Assembly: GCF_003014735.1 (NCBI RefSeq)
Contig: NZ_PYAX01000002.1
Location: 372,001 to 436,000 of the forward strand
DNA length: 64,000 bases
DNA from: Saccharothrix carnea
GTDB taxonomy: Bacteria; Actinomycetota; Actinomycetes; Mycobacteriales; Pseudonocardiaceae
Direction: 5' to 3'
Every line of letters begins with the position of its first letter. The first letter of the stretch is position 1. The translations under genes and the position numbers were made by a program. Under the pieces are notes generated by a model. The model saw nothing but the letters and a program-made list of their open reading frames with translations. It was not told the DNA's origin and did not search any database. Shown here one piece after another: positions 1 to 8,954 of this stretch.

Positions 1-534
1 ACCGACGACGGCCTGACCGAGCCGGACGTGGTGCTGGCCTGCGCGGGTGACGCGCCGACGTTGGAGGTCATGGCCGCAGTGGCCCTGCTGCGCGAACACC
101 TGCCGGAGTTGAAGGTGCGGGTGGTCAACGTGGTGGACCTGATGCGCCTGCAGCCCGAGACCGAGCACCCGCACGGCATGCCCGACCGCGAGTTCGACGC
201 CCTGTTCACCCCCGACAAGCCGGTCCTGTACGCCTACCACGGCTACCCGTGGCTGATCCACCGGCTGACCTACCGCCGCACGAACCACCACAACACCCAC
301 GTCCGCGGTTACAAGGAGGAAGGCACCACCACCACACCGTTCGACATGCTGGTCCTCAACGACATGGACCGATACCGGCTGGTCATCGACGTCATCGACC
401 GGGTGCCGGGCCTCGGTGCCAAGGCCGCCGGACTGCGCCAGCGGATGCAGGACCAGCGCACGCGCCACCACGCCTACATCCGGGAGCACGGCGAGGACCT
501 GCCCGAAATCCGCGACTGGACCTGGCCGTACTGA
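1..534 (+). CDS. xfp: Phosphoketolase, C-terminal part (cut by window start)
   Basis: The frame is open from base 1 and ends in TGA at 532-534; the N-terminal part lies outside the window. The visible 177 residues match the C-terminal domain of xylulose-5-phosphate/fructose-6-phosphate phosphoketolase: [56 protein letters not shown] and the end [11 protein letters not shown]. The enzyme is a cytosolic TPP protein that splits sugar phosphates into acetyl phosphate and a shorter aldose phosphate. The next gene starts inside its stop codon (ATGA overlap) and encodes acetate kinase, which turns the acetyl phosphate into acetate plus ATP, so the pair is a short fermentative route. Family assignment is very secure; only the 5' part is missing. 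Confidence 0.95.
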   Translation, partial: TDDGLTEPDVVLACAGDAPTLEVMAAVALLREHLPELKVRVVNVVDLMRLQPETEHPHGMPDREFDALFTPDKPVLYAYHGYPWLIHRLTYRRTNHHNTHVRGYKEEGTTTTPFDMLVLNDMDRYRLVIDVIDRVPGLGAKAAGLRQRMQDQRTRHHAYIREHGEDLPEIRDWTWPY

Positions 535-1607
535 TGAACGTGCTCGTGGTCAACGCGGGCTCGTCGAGCCTGAAGTTGTCGGTGCTGGGCGAGGACGACA
601 CCGTCCTCGCCCAGCACCACGTCGAACGGTGGGACGGCACTCCCGACCTCGACCTCTCCCTGCCGCCCATTGACGCTGTCGGCCACCGCGTCGTCCACGG
701 CGGCACCCGGTTCACCGCCCCGACCGTCATCACCCGCGACGTGCGCCGGGAGATCGCCGCCCTGACCGAGCTCGCGCCGCTGCACCAGCCGGGGGCGTTG
801 GCGGGCATCGACGCGGCCCGGGCGGTGTTGCCCCACGTGCCGCACGTGGCGTGCTTCGACACCGCGTTCCACCGCACGCTGCCCGCCGCCGCGGCCACCT
901 ACCCGCTGCCCGCCGAGTGGCGTGCACGCTGGGACCTGCGCCGCTACGGCTTCCACGGCCTCTCCCACGCCTACGCGGCCAGACGAGCGGTCGAGCTGGC
1001 GGGCAGCGGCTCGCGGGTGGTGACCTGCCACCTCGGCGCGGGCTGCTCACTGGCAGCCGTCCACGACGGCCACTCGGTCGACACGACCATGGGGTTCACC
1101 CCGCTGGCCGGCCTGCCCATGGCCACCCGCAGCGGCGACGTCGACCCCGGCCTGCTGCTGTGGCTGTCCGACCGCCTCGGCATCGACGAGGTGGCAGACG
1201 GCCTGGCCCACCGCTCCGGTCTGCTCGGCCTGTCCGGATGCGCCGACCTGCGCGACGTCCACGCCGCGATCGCCTCCGGTGACTCCGACGCCGTGCTGGC
1301 CCTGGACGTGTTCACCCACCGCCTGCGCCAGGGCATCGCCGCCATGGCCGCGTCGATGGGCGGCCTGGACCTGCTGGTGTTCACCGGCGGCATCGGCGAG
1401 CACGACGCGGTCGTCCGTGCCCGTGCCGTCGAAGGACTGGAGTTCCTGGGTCTGCGCCTCGACCGGCACCGCAACGCCACCGCACACGTCGACAGCCGCA
1501 TCACCACCGATGTGTCGGTGGTGTCAGCCTGGGTGGTCGTAGCGCGCGAGGACGTCGAGATCGCCGCCGGCACCCGGACCGCTTTGAGCGTCCGCCCGAG
1601 GTCCTGA
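534..1607 (+). CDS. ackA: Acetate kinase
   Basis: A 357-residue cytosolic kinase making ATP and acetate from acetyl phosphate and ADP. Visible family signatures are the N-terminal phosphate loop VLVVNAGSSSLKLS, GHRVVHGG, CFDTAFHRTLP, YGFHGLSHAY, the block CHLGAGCSLAAV with MGFTPLAGLPMATRSGDVDP, and C-terminal VFTGGIGEHD. It is shorter than the usual 390-400 residues because several surface loops are missing, but all active-site blocks are present. The ATG at 534 overlaps the phosphoketolase stop (ATGA), so the two are translationally coupled; an in-frame start further upstream at 249 lies inside the phosphoketolase gene and is not used. Its job beside phosphoketolase is substrate-level phosphorylation, presumably when respiration is limited. 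Confidence 0.95.
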   Translation: MNVLVVNAGSSSLKLSVLGEDDTVLAQHHVERWDGTPDLDLSLPPIDAVGHRVVHGGTRFTAPTVITRDVRREIAALTELAPLHQPGALAGIDAARAVLPHVPHVACFDTAFHRTLPAAAATYPLPAEWRARWDLRRYGFHGLSHAYAARRAVELAGSGSRVVTCHLGAGCSLAAVHDGHSVDTTMGFTPLAGLPMATRSGDVDPGLLLWLSDRLGIDEVADGLAHRSGLLGLSGCADLRDVHAAIASGDSDAVLALDVFTHRLRQGIAAMAASMGGLDLLVFTGGIGEHDAVVRARAVEGLEFLGLRLDRHRNATAHVDSRITTDVSVVSAWVVVAREDVEIAAGTRTALSVRPRS

Positions 1608-1656
1608 TTCCGTTTACACCTGGCTACGACACGTCGACAGCAGATACTTCTCCGCC

Positions 1657-2397
1657 ATGGTGGCACTCCGCTCACGCCGACTCGAAACCCTGCTCGGAGC
1701 TACGATCAGCTCCGTCACCCACAGCCGGGTCGTCGCACTCGCTGAAGGTGGGGTGGCCGAGGATTACGACCTCGACTTCAAGAGCGAGCTCTACGGCACG
1801 TCGGACAGCGCGAAGCGCTCGTTGGCGGTGGACGTGGCGGCGATGGCCAACACCGCTGGTGGTCTGATCATCCTCGGCATGGGCGGTACAGGTGGCGCCG
1901 CTTCCGCGTCTCGACGTGCGAACTGTGCAGAACCCGGATCGACCGGGCACCGGCTTCATCCTGATCGCCGTGCCGCGAAGCCCGCTCGGCCCGCACGCCG
2001 TGGTGGTCAACGACTCGCTGCGCTATCCGCGGCGACACGGTCGGATGACGACCTACCTGTCCGAGTCCGACGTCGCGCAGGCCCACCGCGACCGGTTCAC
2101 CGGTCCGTGCTGACGCACAGGCGTCCGTACGGTCGATCGCAGCGGTTGGGATCCCAGAGGGTCGGCGACCTGGCAGCCGCGACCGTGCTGGCGGACATCG
2201 GTGACCTCGTCGACGACGGGGCAAGCCTGCTCTCCGCGACCCACGGTCTGTGCGCCGGCCTGATGCAGGGGTTCGGCTTCCCGGAACCCCTGCAGGTAAC
2301 CAGTGCCGGAGAGCTGCGACGTGATTACTGGAGCCGTTACAGCGTCGGAGATCCGGACGAGTTCGCCGTGAGGAACCGGCTCACCTTCGAGCCGTGA
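1657..2397 (+). pseudogene. AlbA_2-domain (Schlafen-like) protein, frameshifted remnant
   Basis: The first 75 residues contain YDLDFKSELYG and AMANTAGGLIILG, typical of the AlbA_2 (divergent AAA-associated, Schlafen-like) domain. At about 1890-1905 the coding sense moves to another frame, where 1892-2113 reads GFILIAVPRSPLGPHAV and VNDSLRYPRR, the expected downstream part of such proteins. After about 2113 the original frame resumes with an aspartate-rich C-terminus ending at 2397. A stretch that should join the IILG and GFILI blocks is also missing. At least two frame changes plus a deletion make this a pseudogene unless the assembly is wrong here. The family usually acts in nucleic-acid-linked regulation; no specific role can be assigned. 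Confidence 0.6.
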
Positions 2398-2407
2398 CCA
2401 ACCCTGC

Positions 2408-3133
2408 TCATGCCTCCAGGCCGTGCGCCAGGAACTGTTCTCGCACTCGGTCGACCAGCTCCGCGTCCGGCGTCGGGGTGTCGGCCAGCAGGAACGGCAG
2501 GCCGATGGCCTCGTATTTCGGTGCGCCCATCTTGTGAAAGGGCAGCAAGTCGACTCGTTCCACACTGTCCAACGTGGACACGAATGACGCGATGCCCTCA
2601 ACGTTGTCGATCGCGTCGGTCAGACCCGGGACCAGGACGAACCTGATCCACATCGGCTTGCCCCGGTCCGACAGGCGGCGGGCGAACTCCAGGGTCGGCG
2701 CGACCTCGCCGCCGGTGACGTGGCGGTAGGTCGCCGGGTCCCACGACTTGATGTCGAGCAGCACCAGGTCGGTGTCGGCCAGCAGCTGGTCGGTGGCCCG
2801 GTCGCCGAGGAAGCCGGAGGTGTCCAGGGCGGTGTGCAGGCCCATGCCCTTCACAGCGTGCAGCAGTTCGGCGGTGAACTCCGGTTGCAGGAGCGGCTCG
2901 CCGCCGCTGATGGTCACCCCGCCCCCTGCGACCTGGATGAACCGGCGGTACTTCTCGATCTCGACGACGACCGAGTCGACGCTGACGCGCTGCCCGTACC
3001 GCGCGAACCGGGTCTCGGGGTTGTGGCAGTACAGACAGCGCAGCGGGCACCCGGCGGTGAACACGACGAACCGGGTGCCGGGGCCGTCCACCGCCGTGGC
3101 GAGGTCCCAGGAGTGGACGGTCCCGGTGGTCAT
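2408..3133 (-). CDS. pflA: Pyruvate formate-lyase activating enzyme
   Basis: A 241-residue radical-SAM enzyme that uses S-adenosylmethionine and a [4Fe-4S] cluster to place the glycyl radical on pyruvate formate-lyase. The cluster motif CX3CX2C is at Cys29-Cys33-Cys36 (AGCPLRCLYCHNP), followed by the GGE-type SAM motif TISGGEPLLQPEF and LVLLDIKSWDP. Length fits the family (about 245). The ATG at 3133 overlaps the pflB stop, so it is coupled to pflB as third gene of an adh-pflB-pflA operon. Such enzymes need a low-potential electron donor; a flavodoxin gene lies at the head of the divergent unit. The protein is oxygen-sensitive, which fits the hypoxic theme of the region. Confidence 0.95.
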   Translation of the reverse strand: MTTGTVHSWDLATAVDGPGTRFVVFTAGCPLRCLYCHNPETRFARYGQRVSVDSVVVEIEKYRRFIQVAGGGVTISGGEPLLQPEFTAELLHAVKGMGLHTALDTSGFLGDRATDQLLADTDLVLLDIKSWDPATYRHVTGGEVAPTLEFARRLSDRGKPMWIRFVLVPGLTDAIDNVEGIASFVSTLDSVERVDLLPFHKMGAPKYEAIGLPFLLADTPTPDAELVDRVREQFLAHGLEA

Positions 3134-5379
3134 CACAGTGCCCCGTGGAAGGTGCGGTTGATCACGTCGCGTTGTTGTTCGACCGTCAGGCGCACGAAGT
3201 TCACGGCGTAGCCGGACACGCGGATGCTCAACTGCGGGTACCTCTCCGGGTGTTCCACGGCGTCGAGCAGCACCTCCCGGTTGAGCACGTTGGCGTTGAG
3301 GTGGAACCCGCCGGCGTCGGTGTAGGCGTCGAGCACGCCGACGAGGTTGGTCACCCGCTCCTCGGTGTCGCGGCCCAGCCCGTTCGGCGTGATGCTGGCG
3401 GTCAACGAGATGCCGTCCAGCGCTTCGTCGTAGGGCAGCTTGGCGACCGACAGGGCCGCGGCGACCAGGCCGTGGCGGTCTTGGCCGTTCATCGGGTTGG
3501 CGCCGGGCGCGAAGGGCTCCCCCGCGCGCCTGCCGTCCGGGGTGTTGCCGGTGTGGCGGCCGTAGACGACGTTGGACGTGATGGTGAGGACCGACTGGGT
3601 GTGCACGGCGTGCCGGTAGGTCGGGTAGCCGCGAACGAGCGCCATGAAGTCCTCGACGAGTCCCACGGCGATGGAGTCGGCACGGTCGTCGTTGTTGCCG
3701 TAGCGGGGGAAGTCGCCCTCCACCGCGAAGTCGACGGCCAGACCGGTGTCGTCGCGGACGACCCGGACCTTCGCGTGCTTGATGGCCGAGAGGCTGTCGG
3801 CGACGACCGACAGCCCGGCGATGCCGCAGCCGAGCAGCCGTTGGGCGGGGTGGTCGTGCAGGGCCATCTCGATGCGTTCGTAGGCGTACTTGTCGTGCAT
3901 GTAGTGGATGATGTTGAGCGCGTCCACGTACGTGCGGGCCAGCCAGTCGAGCATCCGGTCGAACGCCGCACGCACCTCGTCGTAGTCGAGGTACTCGCCC
4001 CCGATCGGAGGGCGGTGCGGTGCGACCTGCTCGCCGGTCATCTCGTCGCGGCCACCGTTGATCGCGTACAGCAGTGCCTTGGCCAGGTTGACCCGTGCGC
4101 CGAAGAACTGCATCTGCTTGCCGACCTTCATGGCCGACACGCAGCAGGCGATCGCGGTGTCGTCGCCGAATCGGGGCCGGATCAGCTCGTCGTTCTCGTA
4201 CTGGATGGAGCTGGTGTCCACCGACACTCTCGCGCAGAACCGCTTGAAACCCTTCGGTAGCGCGGGCGACCAGAGCACGGTCAGGTTCGGCTCCGGCGCG
4301 GGGCCCAGGTTGTAGAGGGTCTGCAGGAACCGGAAGCTGGTCCTGGTCACCAGGGGCCGACCGTCCTCGCCGATGCCGCCGATGCTCTCGGTCACCCAGG
4401 TGGGGTCGCCGGAGAACAGCTCGTCGTAGGCGGGGGTGCGCAGGAACCGCACGATCCGCAGCTTGATCACCAGGTCGTCGACCAGCTCCTGCGCCCGCGA
4501 CTCGGTCAGCCGCCCGGCCTCCAGGTCGCGCTGGAGGTAGACGTCCAGGAACGTCGAGGTGCGGCCCAACGACATCGCCGCCCCGTTCTGCTCCTTCACC
4601 GCCGCCAGGTAGGCGTAGTACAGCCACTGGACAGCTTCACGGGCGGTGGTCGCCGGGCGCGAGATGTCGTCGCCGTAGGACGCCGCCATCTGCTTCAGCT
4701 CGCCCAGCGCCCGGATCTGCTCGGCCAACTCCTCGCGGTCGCGGATCACCTCCTCGGTGGACGGCACGTCGTCGATCTCGGCGCGTTCGGCGCGCTTGGC
4801 GTCGATCAGCCGGTCCACGCCGTACAGCGCGACCCGCCGGTAGTCGCCGATGATCCGCCCGCGCCCGTAGGAGTCGGGCAGGCCGGTGACGACGCCGGCG
4901 CGGCGGGCGCGCTTGATCTCGTCGGTGTAGGCGTCGAACACTCCGTCGTTGTGCGTCTTGCGGTACTTGGTGAAGACCTCTTTGACGGCCGGGTCGAGCT
5001 CGTAGCCGTAGGCCTGCAGACCGGCCTCCACCATGCGCAGGCCGCCGTTGGGCATGATGGCCCGCTTGAGCGGCGCGTCGGTCTGCAACCCGACGATCAG
5101 CTCCTGTGCCCGGTCGAGGTAGCCCGGCCGGTGGGAGGTGATGGTGGACGGCGTGTGCACGTCCACGTCGAGGATGCCGCGCCGCCGTTCCTCGGCGAAC
5201 AGCCCGGACAGATCGCGCCACAGCGACGCGGTCCGCTCAGTCGGCTCGACCAGGAATGTGTCGTCGCCCTCGTAAGGGGTGTAGTTGGCCTGGATGAACC
5301 CGCGCACGTCGATGTCGTGCCGCCAGTCCACGCCGCGGAACCCGGTCCATGCGTCCAGCCGTTCGTCCACCGCGGTCAT
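3133..5379 (-). CDS. pflB: Pyruvate formate-lyase (formate C-acetyltransferase)
   Basis: A 748-residue glycyl-radical enzyme converting pyruvate and CoA into acetyl-CoA and formate. The adjacent catalytic cysteines are Cys412-Cys413 in IACCVSAM, and the radical glycine is Gly723 in RVSGYAVNF, 25 residues from the end. Other family blocks are [34 protein letters not shown] and [10 protein letters not shown]. Full length (E. coli PflB is 760). The chosen ATG at 5379 overlaps the adh stop (ATGA); the longer frame upstream runs through adh and is spurious. The enzyme is oxygen-labile and uncommon in aerobic actinomycetes, so this operon marks real fermentative capacity. Acetyl-CoA would feed the neighbouring dehydrogenase route or acetate production. 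Confidence 0.96.
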   Translation of the reverse strand: MTAVDERLDAWTGFRGVDWRHDIDVRGFIQANYTPYEGDDTFLVEPTERTASLWRDLSGLFAEERRRGILDVDVHTPSTITSHRPGYLDRAQELIVGLQTDAPLKRAIMPNGGLRMVEAGLQAYGYELDPAVKEVFTKYRKTHNDGVFDAYTDEIKRARRAGVVTGLPDSYGRGRIIGDYRRVALYGVDRLIDAKRAERAEIDDVPSTEEVIRDREELAEQIRALGELKQMAASYGDDISRPATTAREAVQWLYYAYLAAVKEQNGAAMSLGRTSTFLDVYLQRDLEAGRLTESRAQELVDDLVIKLRIVRFLRTPAYDELFSGDPTWVTESIGGIGEDGRPLVTRTSFRFLQTLYNLGPAPEPNLTVLWSPALPKGFKRFCARVSVDTSSIQYENDELIRPRFGDDTAIACCVSAMKVGKQMQFFGARVNLAKALLYAINGGRDEMTGEQVAPHRPPIGGEYLDYDEVRAAFDRMLDWLARTYVDALNIIHYMHDKYAYERIEMALHDHPAQRLLGCGIAGLSVVADSLSAIKHAKVRVVRDDTGLAVDFAVEGDFPRYGNNDDRADSIAVGLVEDFMALVRGYPTYRHAVHTQSVLTITSNVVYGRHTGNTPDGRRAGEPFAPGANPMNGQDRHGLVAAALSVAKLPYDEALDGISLTASITPNGLGRDTEERVTNLVGVLDAYTDAGGFHLNANVLNREVLLDAVEHPERYPQLSIRVSGYAVNFVRLTVEQQRDVINRTFHGAL

Positions 5380-6413
5380 CGCGTCAACACCACCTTGAGC
5401 GCGCCGGTCTCGCCGGCCCGCTCGAACACGTCGTAGGCGGTTTCCATCTCGTCCAGCGCGAACCGGTGCGTGGTGAACCGGTCGGCGTCCAGCCGCCCGC
5501 CCGCCAGCATCTTCAACAGCGTCGGCGTGGTCACCGTGTCGACCAGGCCGGTGGTGATGGTGACGTTGCGGATCCACAGCTGCTCCAGGTGCAGCGTGGC
5601 CGGCTTGCCGTGCACGCCGACGTTCGCGACCCGGCCGCCGGGGCGGATCAGCCGCGTGCACAGCTCGAAGGTCTCCGGCACGCCCACCGCCTCGACCGCG
5701 AGGTCCGCGCCCATCCCGCCGGTCAGCTCGAACACCACGCGCTCGACGTCGTCGGCCGCGTTCACGGTCACGTCCGCGCCGAACTGCTTGGCCGCCTCCA
5801 GCCGCGACTCGGCCAGGTCCACCGCCACGACGTGACCGGGGCTGTAGAGGCGCGCTGTCTCGATCGCGGCGAGGCCGATCGGCCCGGCTCCCACGACGAC
5901 CACCGTCTGACCGGGCTGCACCTTCCCGTTGAGCACGCCGACCTCGAACGCGGTGGGCAGGATGTCCGACAGCATGACCGCTGCGGCGTCGGTGACACCG
6001 TCGGGCAGCAGATAGGTCGAGGTGTCCGCGAACGGCACCCGCACGTACTCCGCGTGCGTGCCGTCCACGGTGTGGCCCAGCACCCAGCCGCCACCGCCCA
6101 GGCACTGCCCGTACACGCCGGTCCGGCAGTATCCGCACCGACCGCACGCGCTGATGCACGACACCAGCACCTTGTCACCCGGCTTGATCCCGGTGACCGC
6201 CGCACCGACCCGCTTGACCACTCCCACACCTTCGTGGCCCAGGATCCGGCCGGGCTCGACCTCGGGCACGTCCCCCTTGAGGATGTGCAGGTCCGTGCCG
6301 CAGATCGTGGCCGCGGTGATTCGCACGATCGCATCGGTCGGGTCGACCAGTTCCGGGTCGGGCACGTCTTCCCACGCCCGTCGGCCGGGACCGTGATAAA
6401 CGAGCGCCTTCAT
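5376..6413 (-). CDS. Zinc-dependent medium-chain alcohol dehydrogenase
   Basis: A 345-residue MDR-superfamily dehydrogenase. Catalytic zinc ligands are Cys38 (ICGTDLH) and His60-Glu61 (GHEGVG); structural zinc cysteines are 90, 93, 96 and 104. The Rossmann motif [13 protein letters not shown] lies near residue 165, and the C-terminus ends GALKVVLTR. Start ATG 6413 follows a strong GAGGAGGAAACG ribosome site. First gene of the adh-pflB-pflA operon, with a DosR-like box 59-72 nt upstream of its start codon. In this setting it may reoxidise NADH by reducing an aldehyde, but substrate and cofactor cannot be read from the sequence; closest in layout to threonine/sorbitol/secondary alcohol dehydrogenases. 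Confidence 0.9.
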   Translation of the reverse strand: MKALVYHGPGRRAWEDVPDPELVDPTDAIVRITAATICGTDLHILKGDVPEVEPGRILGHEGVGVVKRVGAAVTGIKPGDKVLVSCISACGRCGYCRTGVYGQCLGGGGWVLGHTVDGTHAEYVRVPFADTSTYLLPDGVTDAAAVMLSDILPTAFEVGVLNGKVQPGQTVVVVGAGPIGLAAIETARLYSPGHVVAVDLAESRLEAAKQFGADVTVNAADDVERVVFELTGGMGADLAVEAVGVPETFELCTRLIRPGGRVANVGVHGKPATLHLEQLWIRNVTITTGLVDTVTTPTLLKMLAGGRLDADRFTTHRFALDEMETAYDVFERAGETGALKVVLTR

Positions 6414-6471
6414 CGTTTCCTCCTCGAATTCCGTCCACTTCGAGCGTCCACCCGGGCCGGTCCGCGGGGCA

Positions 6472-6485
6472 GGGTCCGAGGTCCC
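6472..6485 (-). promoter_or_regulatory. DosR/DevR-like box in divergent adh-pfl / flavodoxin promoter
   Basis: The minus strand reads GGGACCTCGGACCC, an imperfect palindrome close to the GGGACTTNNGNCCC core of DosR boxes. It lies 59-72 nt before the adh start and 84-97 nt before the flavodoxin start, so one site could serve both directions. It differs by a single base from the box at 19738-19752. Function is inferred from motif and position only. Confidence 0.6.
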
Positions 6486-6568
6486 GGGTGGACAGGGTTG
6501 TTGGCCGCTGTCGACAGGCCCGCGGGAGGGGCAGCGTGGTGAAGCGACGATGAAAGGCGGTACCGGTG

Positions 6569-7081
6569 ATGGCACGGGCACTCGTGGTCTTCGAATCCAT
6601 GTTCGGCAACACCAGGACGGTCGCCGAGGCGGTGGGCGCGGGCTTGGCGGGAGGCAGGCAGGTCGACGTCGTGGAGGTCGCCGCGGCGCCGGACGTGCTG
6701 CCCGATGACGTCGACCTGCTCGTGGTCGGCGCGCCGACGCACGCGTTCAGCCTGAGCCGAGCCTCCACCCGCAAGTCCGCGTCCGACCAGGCGACCGGGG
6801 AGATCGTGTCGCGGGGACGCGGCGTGCGCGAGTGGCTCGACGCGCTCGCACCCGCCGACCGCACGGTGAGCGCCATCGCGTTCGACACCAAGGTCAAGGT
6901 GGGGTGGCTGCCGGGCTCGGCGGCCAAGGCGATCACGAAGCGCCTGCGCCGGCTGCGCTTCACCGTCGCGGGCGCGCCGGTGTCGTTCTACGTCGGAGGC
7001 ACCCCGGGCCCGCTGCTGGACGGCGAGGTCGACCGTGCGACGGCCTGGGCCCGGACCATCCGCGCCACCAGCCGCACGTGA
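6569..7081 (+). CDS. Flavodoxin family protein
   Basis: A 170-residue FMN-binding electron carrier. The FMN-phosphate loop is ESMFGNTRTVAEAV at residues 9-22 and the isoalloxazine-side loop VVGAPTHAFSLSRAS near residue 55; the C-terminal half holds FDTKVKVGWLPGSAAKAI and FYVGGTPGPLLDGE. ATG 6569 has the site AAAGGCGG about 10 nt upstream; a GTG three bases earlier is an alternative. Divergent from the adh-pflB-pflA operon across 155 nt that holds a DosR-like box. In other bacteria flavodoxin reduces the iron-sulphur cluster of PFL activase, so a supply role for PflA is a reasonable inference. A hairpin terminator follows. Confidence 0.85.
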   Translation: MARALVVFESMFGNTRTVAEAVGAGLAGGRQVDVVEVAAAPDVLPDDVDLLVVGAPTHAFSLSRASTRKSASDQATGEIVSRGRGVREWLDALAPADRTVSAIAFDTKVKVGWLPGSAAKAITKRLRRLRFTVAGAPVSFYVGGTPGPLLDGEVDRATAWARTIRATSRT

Positions 7082-7087
7082 CTCCCT

Positions 7088-7117
7088 GGTCGTCGGGGTC
7101 ATACGGCCCCGACGACC
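7088..7117 (+). terminator. Hairpin terminator after flavodoxin
   Basis: A perfect 11-bp inverted repeat, GGTCGTCGGGG / CCCCGACGACC, with an 8-nt loop (TCATACGG), starts 7 nt after the flavodoxin stop codon. There is no U-run, as is common in high-GC actinomycetes. Confidence 0.65.
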
Positions 7118-7296
7118 GGCATCGCGGCAATCACCGGCGGCACCGCTACAGACGGTGAACAGCTGGTGGTCGCCGCGCGCGGTTTTCCCTCTGGTGTGCC
7201 GGTACGGCACCTCGGACGTGGGCGACGAGGAATTGCCGCCTACCGCGTGCCGGGCCGCACCGGGAACGGAGATCACCGGATCGGAAGACGATCTTG

Positions 7297-7398
7297 ATGA
7301 AAGCCCAGGACTTGATGACCCGCCCCGTGGTGAGCGTGCGGCCGGATGCTCACCCGGAGGCGTTCGGGCGGGTGGGGCAGTCGGGCACCGTGCTGTAG
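7297..7398 (+). pseudogene. CBS-domain protein, 5' fragment
   Basis: ATG at 7297 opens a 33-codon frame starting MKAQDLMTRPVVSVRPDAH, the classic beginning of an actinomycete CBS-domain protein (compare MNAADVMTRPVYSVEP at 14722 and MRARDIMTSPVIAVTP at 18826). The homology stops after about 19 residues; the remaining codons run into the tail of the oppositely oriented DUF6544 gene and stop at TAG. The promoter side and start survive but the body is gone, so this is a deletion remnant. The 215 nt before it show no other gene. Confidence 0.6.
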
Positions 7399-8114
7399 GT
7401 GATGTCGGCGGTGGTGTAGTCGAACTGGGCGTAGGCGAACGGCCCGTCGGGCAGGTGCCAGACCGCGGTGCCGCGCCGGGGGCGCATGCGGCCGGCGACC
7501 AGGGACCAGCCGTCGACCGGGGTCGACCAGCGGGTCCTGACCAGGCCTTCGGGCAGGTCCACCCAGCGGTCGTCCGTGGTGAACTCGCGTGGTGCGCCGC
7601 GGTCGTCCACGGTGACCGTTGCGGTGACGGTGTTGTCGTGGTCGGTCAGGGTGAGGCCGAAGGTGTGGTCGTCGATCGCGGTCCACTCGACGGGCAGGCG
7701 GAGCAGCATCGACGGTGCCAGTAGCACGGCGTCGTTCAGGAACGTCACGAGCTCGCCGAGGTCGAACTCGCGGCCCTGGCCGTCGACCACCGGGAACAGG
7801 CCCAGCGCGGTGGCGTGCATCCGGCCGTGCCCGTGCTCGTAGACGTCCTCCGCCCGCACCGGGACGATGTGGGCGAGCTTGAGACGCATGCGGAATTCGC
7901 GGGTCAGATCGGTGGCGTCGTTGTGCTGTTCGCTGGTGCAGGCTATCCAGCTCCGGTTCGGGCGCGTCCGGAAGAAGCCGTGCGCGGTGGCGTGGAACGA
8001 CACGTCGGTCGGACGGCCCAGAACGCGAGTGAACCTCAGGTAGCGCTGCGCCGGCTCGGGCAGGTGCGCGATGTCGTCCGCAGTGACAGGACCGGTGTTC
8101 ATCGTGCTCGTCAT
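7350..8114 (-). CDS. DUF6544 (DUF6920-like) family protein
   Basis: A 254-residue cytosolic protein of unknown function. Family-type blocks are QRYLRFTRVLGRPTDVSF near the N-terminus, FRMRLKLAHIVPVRAEDVY, RMHATALGLFPVVDGQGREF, LGELVTFLNDAVLLAPSML and a C-terminal WHLPDGPFAYAQF. No signal peptide or membrane span. ATG 8114 has GGAGG eight nt upstream; a GTG at 8123 overlaps that site and is less likely. Two DosR-like half-boxes lie 50-85 nt upstream, suggesting membership in the same regulon. The 3' end converges on a CBS gene fragment, and the last residues (NASG) may have been altered by that deletion junction. Confidence 0.75.
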   Translation of the reverse strand: MTSTMNTGPVTADDIAHLPEPAQRYLRFTRVLGRPTDVSFHATAHGFFRTRPNRSWIACTSEQHNDATDLTREFRMRLKLAHIVPVRAEDVYEHGHGRMHATALGLFPVVDGQGREFDLGELVTFLNDAVLLAPSMLLRLPVEWTAIDDHTFGLTLTDHDNTVTATVTVDDRGAPREFTTDDRWVDLPEGLVRTRWSTPVDGWSLVAGRMRPRRGTAVWHLPDGPFAYAQFDYTTADITYSTVPDCPTRPNASG

Positions 8115-8163
8115 TGGTGGCACCTCCGCCTTCGAGCCTGCTCAGCCCGTTGGGTGGGAGGCA

Positions 8164-8198
8164 GGGCCGAAAGCAACCGTCGGGAAAGGACTTCCGTC
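8164..8198 (-). promoter_or_regulatory. Pair of DosR-like boxes before DUF6544 gene
   Basis: GGGCCGAAAGCAACC (8164-8178) and AGGACTTCCGTC (8187-8198) lie 50-64 and 73-84 nt upstream of the minus-strand start at 8114. The second keeps the GGACTTNNGTC core; the first is degenerate. Their spacing is about two helical turns, as in other tandem pairs in this window. Confidence 0.4.
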
Positions 8199-8322
8199 AT
8201 GCCGGTGAGCCGTTCGCGCTGTTGACCACGCACGGCCCGAGCACCTCGAGATGGACGTGGTCGGCGGGAGCACCCCGGCTCGGCATCGCCCCCTGTCGTG
8301 ACCACTACCCGCGCGGCGCGTC

Positions 8323-8355
8323 GGAGCGGGCGGACCGACGAGGTCCGCCCGCTCC
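8323..8355 (-). terminator. Strong hairpin terminator after doxX
   Basis: A perfect 14-bp inverted repeat, GGAGCGGGCGGACC / GGTCCGCCCGCTCC, with a 5-nt loop GACGA, starts 8 nt beyond the doxX stop at 8364. Very stable and without a U-run; the symmetric stem could act in either direction. Confidence 0.75.
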
Positions 8356-8363
8356 TGTGTCGG

Positions 8364-8954
8364 TCACCGCAACCAGGCGTGGTCGCGGACCACCGGCAGG
8401 GTTGCCCACCAGCGGCCGAGGCCCCAGGTGGCGCCCGCGCCGGTGAGGGCGACGGCGATCAGCGCGACGGCGTAGGCGATGTGGTAGTCGATGATCGGGT
8501 TGGTCGACATGCTGGGCTCGCCGGCCGAGGTGAACTGGGCCAGCGGCCACTCGGCGGCCCACATGAGCAGCATCATGAGCGTGCCGGCGATCGCGGCGGG
8601 GCGGAGGCCGACTCCCGCGACGACGGCGACGCCGATGGCCAGCAGGCCGAGCATGAACAGCCAGTCGGCCCACCAGGCGCCCGCCATGGCGTGGAAGGTC
8701 GACTCGAACGGGCCGACCGCGACCCGGCTGAGGAACCCCTTGGTGGGCGAGCCTCCGTTGATCCACGCGTTGGCCGCCTTGGTGGCGTAACCCAGGCCGA
8801 AGACCTTGTCGAGGAATGCCCACAGGAACACGAACCCGGTCGTGATCCGCAGGACCGCGAGCGCGACGGCCCCGGCGTCGGCGCGGACCGCCGTCGTGGC
8901 GGTCGCACGGGCCGCGGTTCCTGTCGCAGCAGTGGAGTGGCTGAACGCTGTCAT
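8364..8954 (-). CDS. DoxX-family membrane protein
   Basis: A 196-residue membrane protein with four predicted spans: VALAVLRITTGFVFLWAFLD near residue 30, WLFMLGLLAIGVAVVAGVG, IAGTLMMLLMWAAEW and IAYAVALIAVALTGAGA, and the DoxX/DoxD-like signatures FLDKVFGLGYATK and INGGSPTKGFL. DoxX relatives are small quinone-linked or redox-stress membrane subunits; a precise role is not defined. ATG 8954 has its own ribosome site (AAGAGGAGAGAAGCC). No stop separates it from the membrane protein frame upstream, but a DosR-like box sits inside that linker, 64-76 nt before this start, supporting independent expression. A strong hairpin follows the stop. Confidence 0.82.
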   Translation of the reverse strand: MTAFSHSTAATGTAARATATTAVRADAGAVALAVLRITTGFVFLWAFLDKVFGLGYATKAANAWINGGSPTKGFLSRVAVGPFESTFHAMAGAWWADWLFMLGLLAIGVAVVAGVGLRPAAIAGTLMMLLMWAAEWPLAQFTSAGEPSMSTNPIIDYHIAYAVALIAVALTGAGATWGLGRWWATLPVVRDHAWLR

